The notes under the pieces are model-generated. The model was not told the origin of the DNA and did not search any database. It saw only the letters and a list, made by a program, of their open reading frames with translations. A stretch of 64,000 nucleotides of DNA from Geosiphon pyriformis. Taxonomy: Eukaryota > Glomeromycota > Glomeromycetes > Archaeosporales > Geosiphonaceae. Numbering within the stretch: the first letter of the stretch is position 1; each line of letters starts with the position of its first letter. Of this stretch, positions 50,101 to 61,530 are shown in pieces. The stretch is taken from the NCBI GenBank assembly GCA_016748015.1, contig JAAOMT010000514.1, positions 290,487-354,486 of the forward strand, written 5' to 3'. Made by a program: the position numbers and the translations under genes.

Positions 50101-52015
50101 GATATGGATGGCAATAGCAGCAGCACATCTCCTAAGATGGGCCAAGATCAACCACTGGCTGTGTTGCCTGATGTGGTACTCTCTGGCAGATTATCACCAA
50201 TCCCAGTAGCAAAACAGTCCATCAATCCAGATGATCTCAAAGATTGGGCTGATCAGATAGAAATGGAATCAACTGTTCCCCCCCAGTTTCTTGTGCAGCT
50301 GATGCTGGTGCTTGGGAAAATGTGAATGGTCATCAAAGGTTCTCTGGTTGGGTGGCCTCCAATCTTGTACCTGGTACTACGTTTAAGATCAAGTTGGCTT
50401 TGCTCAGTTCCTTGTTTCAGTTGCTGCCTGGTTGTATTGGGCTTAAGTCTGTTTCACGAGAAGCTGTCAAGTTGTTCTGTGTGGAATTTGCATCTCAGGA
50501 GTGTCTAAATGGTGCTACCAAAGTGGTCATTGGTGATGAAGTTTTTTTGACCACTCTTAAGATTGCATGGTTGTCTGGAGTTGCCTCTGATTCTTCCCCT
50601 TTCTTGTCAGTTGCATTGTGTGATGTACCTTTGGGTACCTCTTCTGATGACATCAAAACTCCTCTTGGCATTTTTGGTGTTGTCACTTCTGTTAAGTTGA
50701 AGCTTGCTGGCTTATGACAATACGCTGTGGTTAAATTTAAGGACATTTTTTCTGCTGCTGCTGCTCTCTCTAACTGGTCTGTATTGGTCAGAAAAGATAG
50801 TGTTAGGATCCTTTCTATTGCCAACCAAAAGGAGGTTATCTCCTCAAGAGATGCATTCAAAGCTAAGTTGGTCAATTTTCTATTTAGCTGTACTGCCTTT
50901 GAGATAAGTGATTTGGTCTCCCAAGTTGGTGACCGTACATGTTTCATTTCTTGCTCCCCTGAATCTTATCAAAATCAACACTTTGCTGTGGTTACCTTTG
51001 ATTCTTTGGAATCTCTGAATGTTGCTGTGTCAAAAACTGGTATCTTGCATGGTTGTTGCATCTGATGGGAAACTCCTGGGTGTTGTCACTGCTACAGGTG
51101 TCAAGACTTGAATCATTTGGCTGTGGATTGCAAGAAGTTGTCTCCTCTTCCACCTAAATTTCCTTCCAACACCTTTGGTGGCCCCAAAAATTTCAAATCT
51201 TCATTTGTTGGATCCAAATCTTATGCCAAGGCTGCTGCTTTTGTGGTTCCTTCTGGTGCTGCTGCTGCTGATATGGAATTGAATCTTGGTGGTTCTTCTG
51301 AAACTGCAACACCTGTGTTGCCTGCTGTCTCCTCTGTTCTCAATACTGCTGTTGAATCTAGGTTGGCTTCTCTTGAATCCCACCTTAGTGAACTATCTGT
51401 GTTGATTAAATCCTTGGTTGAACCTGTTGGTGCTCTGGTTGCATTGGTTACCAAATTGCTGTTTACTCCATCTGCCATGGATGTGTCAGTTAAGGAATGT
51501 GTAGATGGGTTGGCTAAGCAAAATAAAGGCTTGACTGCTGTTGCCACCATGATGTAGAAAAGATTAACACGTCTTGAGACAATAAGTGAACAGATTTATT
51601 TGGAGAATGGATCAGATGTTGATGACATGGTTGATGATGTTGATGATGATGATGATGAAGATAAAGATTTTTCAGTTTATGATAACACCTTCAATGTCAT
51701 GATGCACCTATGGAAAGATCAGCCTTTAAGAATCAAATCCAGTCCTGATCAGACTGCTAAGTGGATGAGTGGTATGGTTAAGAATAGTCATGAGCTTGTT
51801 AGCATTATGAGTAAAATGTATGAATTAGATATGTTTGATACATTAGGTAGCAAAGATAGTACTAGCATGTAGTTAGGACTTTTCACTTGTGGTTAACCGC
51901 ATCTTGTGATATTTGTATTATTGGGTGAGCTGGCTTTATGAAACTGCCACATTACTGTGGCTTAACTAATAAACGACCAGTGTGGCTACACGTTAACAAA
52001 AAAATAAAAAATAAA
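47138..52015 (+). mobile_element. ORF1-only LINE derivative (unit 3), split by unit 2; 14-bp TSD
   Basis: The 5' part (47138-47504: leader TTTTTCTCTCCTAATTTTCA, N-terminal VKVPSKRHTRVSSSVVST) continues at 49934 and runs to the poly(A) near 52005. The 14-bp flanks atataaataattat at 47124-47137 and 52016-52029 are identical. The right part contains the RRM-like frames (50322-50717, 50727-51065), CCHC knuckle CCHCYRCQDLNHLAVDCKK near 51085-51135, the heptad segment and the Asp tract (51600-51872), ending at TSM and the LINE-type tail. Confidence 0.85.
47505..49933 (-). mobile_element. ORF1-only LINE derivative (unit 2) inserted into unit 3
   Basis: Poly-T at 47505-47528 marks its tail; the leader ends near 49928. 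Flanks ctctaactacta (47493-47504) and ttctcactacta (49934-49945) match at 10 of 12. ORF1 parts lie at 49593-49249, 49248-48787, 48777-48532, 48396-48022 and 48082-47813. Around the join at 49249 the C-run is intact, so VPPPVSGAADAS reads through. It is in the opposite orientation to unit 3, so the two form a long inverted repeat. Confidence 0.83.
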
Positions 52016-52035
52016 ATATAAATAATTATCTATAC

Positions 52036-52678
52036 TGTTTTGGTTGAAACCCATAATTTTTATTAGTTATCACATGTATTAGCCACTGATGTCATATAAT
52101 TAGCCACTCTATTTTTAGATAGTGATCATTGATCTGATCAATGACCTGACCGTTGACCATTTTCATTAGCTATATAAGTGATGAGTCTTTTAGCTGTAGA
52201 AAATCATCTTTCAGACAAGAATCAAATAAATAAAAATAACAACTTTCATTTCAATTACTCTCTTATCACTAATTTCTCTTTCTCTACCTTCAAGTATCCA
52301 AACATCTTAGGATAAAAGATTACTTGTTGGCCTTTTCCTAACGTATATAATTGTAGTATTTGAAGATTATTTGAATAAACATGACTGAAAAGCACAAGTT
52401 GATATCTGATATTGAATTCTAAGAGTGCTGATGTGAGGCATAGAATTATACCAGTGGTTATCAATTGTTGACAGTATGGACTATCCCTCTACCTTCAGAT
52501 TCCTTTGTTACCTTTTGAAAAGAATAGTGACTGAGATATTTTATGAGACTGATCTCACACATTGAATTCATACTCATTCAATTTGCTTATTGAAGTTGAA
52601 TCCCCTTTGATTATTTCCATTACCCTACAATCCTGTTCTCCCTTGCTATCTGTTAGCTTGTTACTCCAACCCATAACA
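52036..52678 (+). repeat. Solo LTR of gypsy-B, plus orientation, TSD atac
   Basis: 643 bp, TGTTTTGGTTGAAAC...CCCATAACA, flanked by atac at 52032-52035 and 52679-52682. It sits in the gag leader of gypsy-B copy 2. Confidence 0.9.
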
Positions 52679-52732
52679 ATACAATAGAAAACAAGGTGAA
52701 TTTTGACAACCTCATAGGAAGCACTACTTTTA

Positions 52733-53422
52733 TGTTATGAGTTGGAGTAACAAACTTACAGATAGCAAAGAAGAACAGGATTGTAGAGTGATGGAAATAA
52801 TTAAAGAGATTTCAACTTCAAAGAGCGAATTGAATAAGTAAAAATTCAATGTGCAAGATCAGTCTCATAAAATATCTCAGTTACTGTACTTTTCAAAAGA
52901 TAACTGGAGAATCTGAAGGTAGAGGAATAGTCCATACTGTCAACAAATGATCATGCCTGGTATAATTCTATGTCTCACATTGGTACTTTTAGAATTCAAT
53001 ATCAGGTATTAAATGTGTTTTTCAGTCATGTTTTATTCAATAATCTTCAAATACTACAATAATTTATTTCAAAAAAATGGTAGGTAAAGGCCAACAAGTA
53101 ATCTTTTATCCCAAGATGTTCAGATACTTGAAGGTAAGGAAAGGGAAATTAGTGATAAGAGAAGAATTGAGATAAAGTTGTTATTTTATTTTATTTCTTT
53201 CTTTGATTCCTACATGCTTTTTTACAGCTAAGAGATTCATTGCTTATATAGTTATCAAAAGTATTCAATGATTAGGTCAATGACTAGATCAATAATCAGG
53301 TCAATGGTCAAGTTATTGATCAGGTCAATGATCACTTTCTAAAAATAGAGTGGCTAATTTATATGACATCAGTGGCTAATACATGTGATAATTAATAAAA
53401 AGTATAAGTTTCAATCATAACA
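52733..53422 (-). repeat. Gypsy-B copy 2 5' LTR
   Basis: 690 bp, TGTTATGAGTTGGAG...CAATCATAACA. On its left the minus strand continues into the primer-binding site and gag leader (TAAAAGTAGTGCTTCCTATG). It directly abuts an LTR fragment of opposite orientation at 53423. Confidence 0.88.
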
Positions 53423-53647
53423 GTATTATCTTGTTAACAATTATGGACTATTTATGAAACTGATCACACATATTGAATCCTTACTTATTCAATTTACTCC
53501 CTTATTGTAATTTTCTCTTTAATTATTTCTATCACCCTATAATCCTGTTCTCTCTTGCTATTCATTAGCTTGCTACTTCAACCTGTAACATAAAAGTGGT
53601 ACTCCCTGTGAAGTTGTTAAAATTCACTTTGTTTCTTATTGTATAGA

Positions 53648-55161
53648 TGATTATTTATACTTGCCACAACAATCAAAAAAACACTTTGAAGCATACAACA
53701 TAAATGACCTAAACTTTATTAATCTCAATCCTTTGCTCTCCTGCTTGATTTGCTTCTCCATTAAGAACAATTCAATAAATAATTCCAAGACTTTTGGAAC
53801 TGGTTCTTGAATGAGCATTCAGCTGAAACCTACACAGCCTATACGACCTATTACTTTAACCAAGCTTATTTTGAAGACAACTTTGAAGAAAGAAACAACA
53901 ACATCAATTAGCTTTTATATTCCACAACCTTTGAACAACAGCCTTCTGATTTCGAATATCTGAATCACCAAATTCACATTTGGATTGCTGTCTATCAGCT
54001 AGCTGAAACTCTCTTTAAAACAGAAAAAGAAAGCTATCAAACCACTCCTGTTTTTAATCTCTTTTTAAGTAAATCAGAATATTCTACACAAACAACTACT
54101 CCTGAACCAATGGCTAATGACTCTATGTAACAAAACATTCTGGCTGCCCTCTAAGGCATACAAACTGCTTTAGAGCAAAGAAACAATACTCCATTACTTT
54201 TATTCAGAGATGATGCACAAGACCCAATTAAATGGTTGGATGATTTTGAAAGAGCAGCCACTGCAAACCAGTATGATGATGAATACAAGTTCCAAATTGT
54301 TGGTGGCTACCTTCAAGGCTCTTCTGCTACTTGGTTCTCACAAAAAACTAATGCTGGTGCTCACCAAAGAATTATTAAATGGACACTAACAAATATTGGA
54401 AAAGAAAACACTTCTTTCACAACCCAGTTTAAAACTAAATTTAGAACTTCCATATTAATCTCAAAATGGCATATGGAACTGAAAAGAAGAACCCAAAGTT
54501 CTAGTGAAGTTGTAACTTAGTATGCCAAAGCAATTAGAAAGTTAATTAAGCAGATAGACCCTGGAAGAAACTGGACAGAAAAACAGAAAATTCACTCCTT
54601 TACAAATGGATTGAGAACTGATCTTTCATATGCTCTTTGGCCCCTTCTGGCCCTAAAAGACAATTTCACAATAGATATGGCCATTGAACTTGTCCAGAGA
54701 ATAAAAGACAATCAAAGAATGCACCTAAGATCCACACTTTTAGTTTTTGCTCCTGCTCTTGTTATGGCTTCTGCTCTCCAAATGGCTGCTATCTTCTTTG
54801 CTGCCCAAACTCAAGACCCAAATGAATAGTTGATAGATAGACTTACAATCAATCTTGCCCAGTTACTGAAACTCTTAGCACAAGCAGTTAAAGATAATCA
54901 GCAACCACAAAGACCCAAATTTGAATCCCATTTTAATCAGCCCCAGCAATCTTCTTATCAAAGACAACAAAATCGTGGCCCATCTGTGTGTTATTACTGT
55001 GAATTAACTCCAGAGATTACAACAATCCTCCTTTGTCTTCTCCAGCTCCTAGAAATAATAATAACCAGAACAACAGAATTAACAACAACAATGTCCCTAA
55101 TCAAAGACCTAATTATGCCAACATTAATTTCTTTGAAGAGGATCCCTTAGTTGAAGCTACT
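53648..55161 (+). pseudogene. Gypsy-B copy 3 gag remnant
   Basis: Readable parts include IYTCHNNQKNTL-like decay at the start, WLDDFERAATANQYDDEYKF near 54230-54295, RTSILISKWHMELKRRTQ near 54445-54495, RTDLSYALWPLLALKDNFTI near 54614 and the knuckle region CYYCELT, where the remaining two zinc ligands are lost by a deletion near 55010. It ends in EEDPLVEAT at the ORF1-element insertion. Confidence 0.75.
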
Positions 55162-57545
55162 AGAAGATCAAAAAACTTTTTCTCTCCTAATTTTCATGAC
55201 CACAAATAGAGCTAAGAGTAAAAAAGTTGCAAACATCACTTTTCTTATAGTAACTAATAAAGTTTCAACATAAGAGGGTCTCTCTGTTATTGAAGCAGCT
55301 AGACAAAACATTCTGGCAACATTTCCTTTAAAAAATATTAGTAATAAGCTGCCTTTAGTGGCTTCTGGTTCATTTTCTTTACCTTTGGCTGGAAGTTCTT
55401 CTTCAGTCAAAGTTCCTTCCAAAAGGCACACTCAGGTTAGTCCCAGTGTTGTCTCTACCATTTCAAAAAGCCCAAAGATTTTTAATAACAGACCAGTCAA
55501 CAAGTTGGTCTTTTCTGCTCTCACCACTCCCACTACTACTTCTACTATTACTGCTTCACAAATGGCTGTGAAAGCAAAAAATTCCAAAAAACAGCAGCAG
55601 GCAGTCACAACTGCTATGATCACACCAAACCTCTTTATGGTTCCAGATGAGATCTTCAGTAAGATCTCCACAGCAGCAGCCAGCCCTCTTCCTGATATGG
55701 ATGGCAACAGCAGCAGCACATCTCCTAAGATGGGCCAAGATCAACCACTGGCTGTGTTGCCTGATGTGGTACTCTCCAGCAGATCATCACCAATTCCAGT
55801 AGCAAAACAGTCCATTAATCCAGATGATCTCAAAGATTAGGCTGATCAGATGAAAATGGAATCAACTGTCCCCCCCCAGTTTCTGGTGCAGCTGATGCTG
55901 GTGCTTGGGAGAATGTGAATGGTCGCTAAAAGTTCTCTGGTTGGGTGGCCTCCAATCTTATACATGGTGCTATGTTTAAGATCAAGATGGCTTTGCTTAG
56001 TTCTTTGTTTTAGTTGCTGCCTAGTTGTATTGGGTTTAAGTTTGTTTTATGAGATGCTGTCAAGTTGTTCTGTGTGGAATTTGCATCTCAGAAGTGTCTA
56101 AATGATGCTACCAAAGTGGTCATTGGTAATGAGGTTTTTTTGACCACCCTTAAGATTGCATGGTCATCTGGAATGGCCTCTGTTTCTTCCTCTTCCTTGT
56201 CAGTTGCACTGCGCAATGTACCTTTGAGCACTTCTGTTAAGTTGAAGCCTGCTGGCTTATGGCAATACACTGTGGTTGATTTTAAGGACATTTCTTCTGC
56301 TGCTGCTGCTCTCTCTAACTGGTCTGTATTGGTCAGAAAAGATAGTGTTAGGATCCTTCCCATTGCCAACCAAAAGGAGGTTATCTCCTTAAGAGATGCA
56401 TTCAAAGCTAAGTTGGTCAATCTTCTATTTGGCTGTACTGCCTTTGAGATAAGTAATTTGGTCTCCCAAGTTGGTGGCCATACATGTTTCATTCCTTGCT
56501 TCCCTGAATTTTATTGACGTCAACACTTTGCTGTGGTTACCTTTGATTCTTTGGAATCTCTGAATGTTGCTGTGTCAAAAACTGGTACCTTGCATGGTTG
56601 TTGCATCTGGTGGGAAACTCCTGGATGTTGCTGCTGCTATAGGTGTCAAGACTTGGATCATTTGGCTGTTGGACTGTAAGAAGTCACCTCTTCCTCCACC
56701 CAAACTCTTCTTCAACACTTCTGGTGGCCCAAAAATTTTCAAACCTTTATTTGCTGGACCTAAATCTTATGCCAAAGCTGCTACTTTTGTGGTTCTTCCT
56801 GGTGCTGCTGCTGCTGATATGAACTTGAATCTTGGTGGTCCTCCCAAAACTACAACACCCATGGTGTCTGCTGTACCTTCTGTTCCCAATTCTGCTGTTG
56901 AATCTAGGTTGGCTTCTTTGGAATCCCACCTTAGTGAACTATCTGTGTTGATAAAATCCTTAGTTGAGCCTGTTGGTGCTCTTGTTGCATTGGTTACTAA
57001 ATTGCTGTCCATTCCAACTGCTGTAGATGTATCAGTTAAGGAATGTGTGGATAGGTTGGCTAAGCAAAATAAAAGCTTGGCTGCTGTTGCTTCTGTAATG
57101 CAGGGAAGAATTACACACCTTGAGAAAAAATGTGAACAGGCCAGCTTGGAGAATGGATCAGATGTTGATGACATGGTTGATAACAATAATGGTGACAATA
57201 AAGATTTTTTGGTTTATGATAATATCTTTGATGTTATAATGCACCTATGGGAAGATCAGCCTTCCAGTATCAAATCCAGTCCTGATCAGACTGCTAAGTG
57301 GATGAGTAGTATGGTTAAGAATAATCATGAGCTTGTTAGCATTATGGGTAAGATGTATGAATTAGATATGTTTGATACATTAAGTAGCAAAGGTAGTACT
57401 AGTGTGTAGTTAGGGCTTTCCACTAGTAGTTAGCTGCATCTTGTAAACTTTGTATTATTGGGTGAGCTGGCTTTATGAAAGCACTAACTTTATTGTTAGA
57501 CACAACTAATAAACAATCAGCATGGCTACACGTTAAAAAAAAAGT
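55162..57545 (+). mobile_element. ORF1-only LINE derivative (unit 4), first of a tandem pair
   Basis: Starts with the shared leader (CTTTTTCTCTCCTAATTTTC) right after gttgaagctact (55150-55161). ORF1 is visible as 55358-55840 (ends at DDLKD with TAG for Trp), 56065-56517 (with a ~30-codon internal deletion relative to the others) and 56564-57409 (knuckle relic, heptad segment, C-terminus SSKGSTSV). A run of C near 55869 adds a frame break. The poly(A) lies at 57535-57543. Confidence 0.85.
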
Positions 57546-59988
57546 AGTAGTAAGAAAAAAAAAACTCTTTCTCTCCTAATTTTTATGACCATGAATAAAG
57601 TTAAGAGTAAAAAAGTTGCAAACATCACTTTTCCTATAGTAACTAATAAAGATTCAACACAAGAGGGTTTCTCTGTTATTGAAGCAGCTAGACAAAACAT
57701 TCTGGCAACATTTCTTTTAAAAATATTAGTGATAAGCTGCCTTTAGTGGCTTCTGGTTCATTTTCTTCTCTTTTGGCTGGAAGTTCTTCTCCAGTCAAAG
57801 TTTCTTCCAAAAGGCACACTCAGGTTAGTCCCAGTGTTGTCTCTACCACTTCAAAAAGCCCAAAGATTTTTAATAACAGACCAGTCAACAAGTTGGTCTT
57901 TTCTGATCTCACCACTCCCATTACTACTTCTACTATTACTGCTTCACAAATGGCTGTGAAAGCAAAAAATTCCAAAAAACAGCAGCAGGCAGTCACAACT
58001 GCTATGATCACACTGAATCTTTTTGTGGTTCCAGATGAGATCTTCAGTAAGATCTCCACAGCAGCAGCCAGCCCTCTTCCTGATATGGATGGCAACAGCA
58101 ACAGCACATCTCCTAAGATGGGCCAAGATCAACCACTGGCTGTGTTGCCTGATGTGGTACTCTCTGGCAGATCATTGCCAATCCCAGTAGCAAAACAGTC
58201 CATCAATCCAGATGATCTCAAAGATTAGGCTGATCAGATGAAAATGGAATCAACTGTCCCCCCCAGTTTCTAATGTAGCTGATGCTGGTGCTTGGGAGAA
58301 TGTGAATGGTCGCCAAAGGTTCTCTGGTTGGGTGGCCTCCAATCTTGTATCTGGTACTATGTTTAAGATCAAGATGACTTTGCTCAGTTCTTTGTTTCAG
58401 TTGCTGCCTATTTGTATTGGGCTTAAGTCTGTTTTACGAGATGCTGTCAAGTTGTTCTGTGTGGAATTTGCATCTTAGAAGTGTCTAAATGATGCTACCA
58501 AAGTGGTCATTGGTGATGAGGTTTTTTTGACCACCCTTAAGATTGCACAGTCATCTAGAGTGGCCTCTGTTTCTTCCTCTTCCTTGTCAGTTGCACTGCA
58601 TGATGTACCTTTGGGTACCTTTTCTGATGACATCAAAACTGCTCTTGGCATTTTTGGTGTTGTCACTTCTGTTAAGTTGAAGCCTGCTGACTTATGACAA
58701 TATGCTGTGGTTGATTTTAAGAACATTTCTTCTGCTGCTGCTGCTCTCTCTAACTGGTCTGTATTGGTCAGAAAAGATAGTGTTAGGATCCTTCCTATTG
58801 CCAACCAAAAGGAGGTTATCTCCTCAAGAGATGCATTCAAAGCTAAGTTGGTCAATTTTCTATTTAGCTGTACTGCCTTTGAGATAAGTGATTTGGTCTC
58901 CCAAGTTGGTAACCGTACATGTTTCATTCCTTGCTCCTCTGAATCTTATCGAAATCAACACTTTGCTGTGGTTATCTTTGATTCTTTGGAATCTCTGAAT
59001 GTTGCTGTGTCAAAAACTGGTACCTTGCATGGTTGTCACATCTGGTGGGAAACTCCTGGGTGTTGCCACTGCTACAGGTGTCAAGACTTGAATCATTTGG
59101 CTGTGGACTAAAAGAAGTTGCCTCCCCTCCCACCTAAACTCCCCTTCAATACCTTTGGTGGCCCCAAAAATTTCAAATCTTCATTTGGTGGGTTTAAATT
59201 GTATGCCAAGACTGCTGCTTTTGTGATTCTTCCTGGTGCTGCTGCTGCTAATATGGAATTGGATCTTGGTGGTCCTCCCAAAACTGCAACATCTGTGTTG
59301 TCTGTTGTCTCCTCTGTTCCCAATACTGCTGTTGAATCTAGGTTGGCTTTTTTTGAATCCCACCTTAGTGAACTATCTGTGTTGATTAAATCTTTGGTTG
59401 AACCTGTTGGTGCTCTGGTTGCATTGGTTACCAAATTGCTGTCTACTCCATCTGCCATGGATGTGTCAGTTAAGGAATGTGTAAATGGATTGGCTAAGCA
59501 AAATAAAGGCTTGGCTGCTGTTGCCACCATGATGCAAAAAAGATTAACACGTTTTGAGACAATAAGTGAGTGGATTTGCTTGGAGAATGGATCAGATGTT
59601 AATGATATGGTTGATGATGTTGATGATGATGATGATGATGATAAAGCTTTTTCAGTTTATGATAACACCTTCAATGTTATGATGCACCTATGGGAGGATC
59701 AGCCTTTAAGAATCAAATCCAGTCCTGATCAGACTGCTAAGTGGATGAGTGATATGGTTAAGAATAGTCATGAGCTTGTTAGCATTATGGGTAAAATGTA
59801 TGAATTAGATATGTTTGATACATTAGGTAGCAAAGGTAGTACTAGTGTGTAGTTAGAGCTTTCTGCTTGTGGTTAGCCACATCTTGTGATTTTTGTATTA
59901 TTGGGTAAGTTAGCTTTGTGAAACCACCACATTTACTGTGGCTCAACTAATAAACAACCAGCATGGCTACACGTTAACAAAAAAAAAA
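57546..59988 (+). mobile_element. ORF1-only LINE derivative (unit 5), second of the tandem pair
   Basis: Begins at 57546 with a short A-rich junction and the same leader; ends in poly(A) at 59979-59988, followed by gttgatgctact (59989-60000), which pairs with the duplicate to the left of unit 4. ORF1 frames: 57746-58228, 58503-58697, 58707-59111 (ends with the CCHC knuckle CCHCYRCQDLNHLAVD) and 59118-59852 (heptad segment, Asp run, C-terminus LGSKGSTSV). The early codon that is TAA in several units is CAA here. Stops remain at the DDLKD position and before VVDFKN. Confidence 0.85.
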
Positions 59989-60011
59989 GTTGATGCTACT
60001 GTTTATTAGCC

Positions 60012-60018
60012 TTTAAAC
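60012..60018 (+). promoter_or_regulatory. Gypsy-B copy 3 slippery site TTTAAAC
   Basis: Gag frame CCT TTA AAC TGG TAG, the same as in copy 4. The downstream stem has lost some pairs (GGCACACCTC against AAG-A-GTAC). Confidence 0.75.
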
Positions 60019-60603
60019 TGGTAGGCACACCTCCAAAGGGTAAGAGTACAAGCCAATTAGAAGAAAACCCCTTTTATATTTTTAACCTAACTAATAATGA
60101 CCATAACATAGATGAACTAGCAATTAACACCTCTGAATCAACAAGAAAGAAGAAGAAAGCCAAGGTTGATTTCATTCTAGACTCAAACAAAGCATCCACA
60201 TCCACTGTTGATAACATTGAGCCACCAAAAACTAAAGTTTTTAAGAATTCTCTAAAGTTGAAATCTTCAGAAATAGTACAAAAATCTGGTTCCTATTTTG
60301 TTGTTAAAGATCTCATGGAAATCTCAGCTTACATTACCTTTGGCCAGTTAATAACCCATCCACAATTCTGAAAAGATTTTCACAAATCATTGATTCTAAA
60401 GAAGAAAACACCAAAGACCAACAAGCACTCTTGTCAAGCTGGACTTGTGACAACAGCAATGTTACTCCTCTCATTTACAAAGCCCAAGTGAATGGTTATT
60501 TTATTGACTTGATTCTAGACAGTAGATCATCTGTTAGTGTAATTGCCAAACACTTTCTGGAAGCCATTAGAAAAAAGATTGATGAACCTTCCATCCAGCC
60601 TAT
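60018..60603 (+). pseudogene. Gypsy-B copy 3 pol N-terminus, truncated in protease
   Basis: After the frameshift site the pol frame is readable as STRKKKKAKVDFILDSNK. At 60431-60603 the protease core is GYFIDLILDSRSSVSVIAK, again with DSG changed to DSR. The sequence is cut at EPSIQP by the LTR at 60604. Confidence 0.75.
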
Positions 60604-61268
60604 TGTTATGGTTGAAACTTATACTTCTTATTAATTATCACATGTATTAGCCACTGATGTCACATAAATTAGCCACTCTATTTTTAGAAAGTAATCATTG
60701 ACCTGATTAATGACCTGACCATTGACCTGATCATTGACCATTTTTGATAGCTATATAGGCAATAAATCTCTTAACTGTAGAAAAGCATGAAGAAATAAAG
60801 GAAATCAAATAAAGAAAATAACAACTTTCATCTCAATTCTTCTCTTATCACTAATTTCCCTTTTCCTACTTTCAAGTATCTGAACATCTTAAAGATAAAA
60901 GATTACTTGTTGGTTATTCCTTACCCTTTTCCTGAAACATATAATTGCAACATTTGGTGATTATTGAATAAAACATGACTGAAGAGCATATCTGATACTT
61001 GATATTGAATTCTAAGAACAATGTAAGACATAGAATTATACCAAGTGTGATTATTTGTTGACAGTACAGACTATCCCTCTACCTTCAGATTTCCTAGTTA
61101 CCTTTTGAAAAGAATAGTGACTGAGATATTTTATGAGACTGATCTCACACATTGAATCCATACTTATTCAATTTGCTCTTTGAAGTTAAATTTCCTTTGA
61201 TTATTTCCATCACCTTACAATCCTGTTCTCCCTTGCTATCCATTAGCTTGTTACTCCAACCCATAACA
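60604..61268 (+). repeat. Gypsy-B LTR followed by a primer-binding site
   Basis: 665 bp, TGTTATGGTTGAAAC...CCCATAACA. It is followed by TAAAAGTGGTGCTTCCTG, so it is a 5' LTR, not a solo LTR. Left flank is ctat in the copy-3 protease. Confidence 0.88.
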
Positions 61269-61530
61269 TAAAAGTGGTGCTTCCTGTAATGTTGTCAAAA
61301 TCCACTTTGTTTCCTATTGTATGAGTGATTATTCATATCTGCCACAACAATTAGAAGAACACTTTGAAGCACACAACAAAAACGATCTAGACTTTATTGA
61401 ACTTAATCCTTTGTCTTCCTGCTTGATTTGCTTTCCCATTGAAGAACAATCCAGCAGACAATTCCAAGACTTTTGGAACTGGTTCCTGAATAAGCATTCA
61501 GCTGAAACCTACACAACTTATACAACCTAT
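61269..61530 (+). pseudogene. Gypsy-B gag N-terminal stub
   Basis: Primer-binding site and the first ~70 gag codons (MSDYSYLPQQLEEHFEAHNK ... AETYTTYTTY), nearly identical to the minus-strand piece at 39922-40131. It stops at the same base where an LTR of the same subtype begins. Confidence 0.85.

Larger units (their letters stand above)
41742..53422 (-). mobile_element. Gypsy-B copy 2, 3'-truncated and cut by later insertions
   Basis: Pieces in minus orientation: 41742-43603 (start of RT back to gag), 46020-47123 (gag), 52030-52031 and 52683-52732 (gag leader and primer-binding site) and the 5' LTR 52733-53422. It is interrupted by an ORF1-only element (43616-46007), a nested pair (47138-52015) and a solo LTR (52036-52678). 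RT beyond its N-terminus, integrase and 3' LTR are missing; the left end abuts the LINE poly(A) at 41741. Confidence 0.82.
53423..60603 (+). mobile_element. Gypsy-B copy 3, truncated at both ends
   Basis: An LTR fragment of the B2 subtype (53423-53590, ending CTGTAACA) is followed by the primer-binding site (TGGTACTCCCTGTG) and gag at 53650-55161. Two ORF1-only elements interrupt at 55162-59988. Gag ends and pol starts at 59989-60603; the copy stops in the protease where the next LTR begins. The gag part has TAG/TAA stops (for example from CAA). Confidence 0.83.

Noticed and set aside
50495-50947. 150-codon frames antisense to the ORF1 RRM-like region, repeated in several units
   Set aside because: They recur only because the units are copies of one another; the sense strand has the zinc knuckle, RRM-like and heptad features. 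The antisense frames show no recognisable domain.
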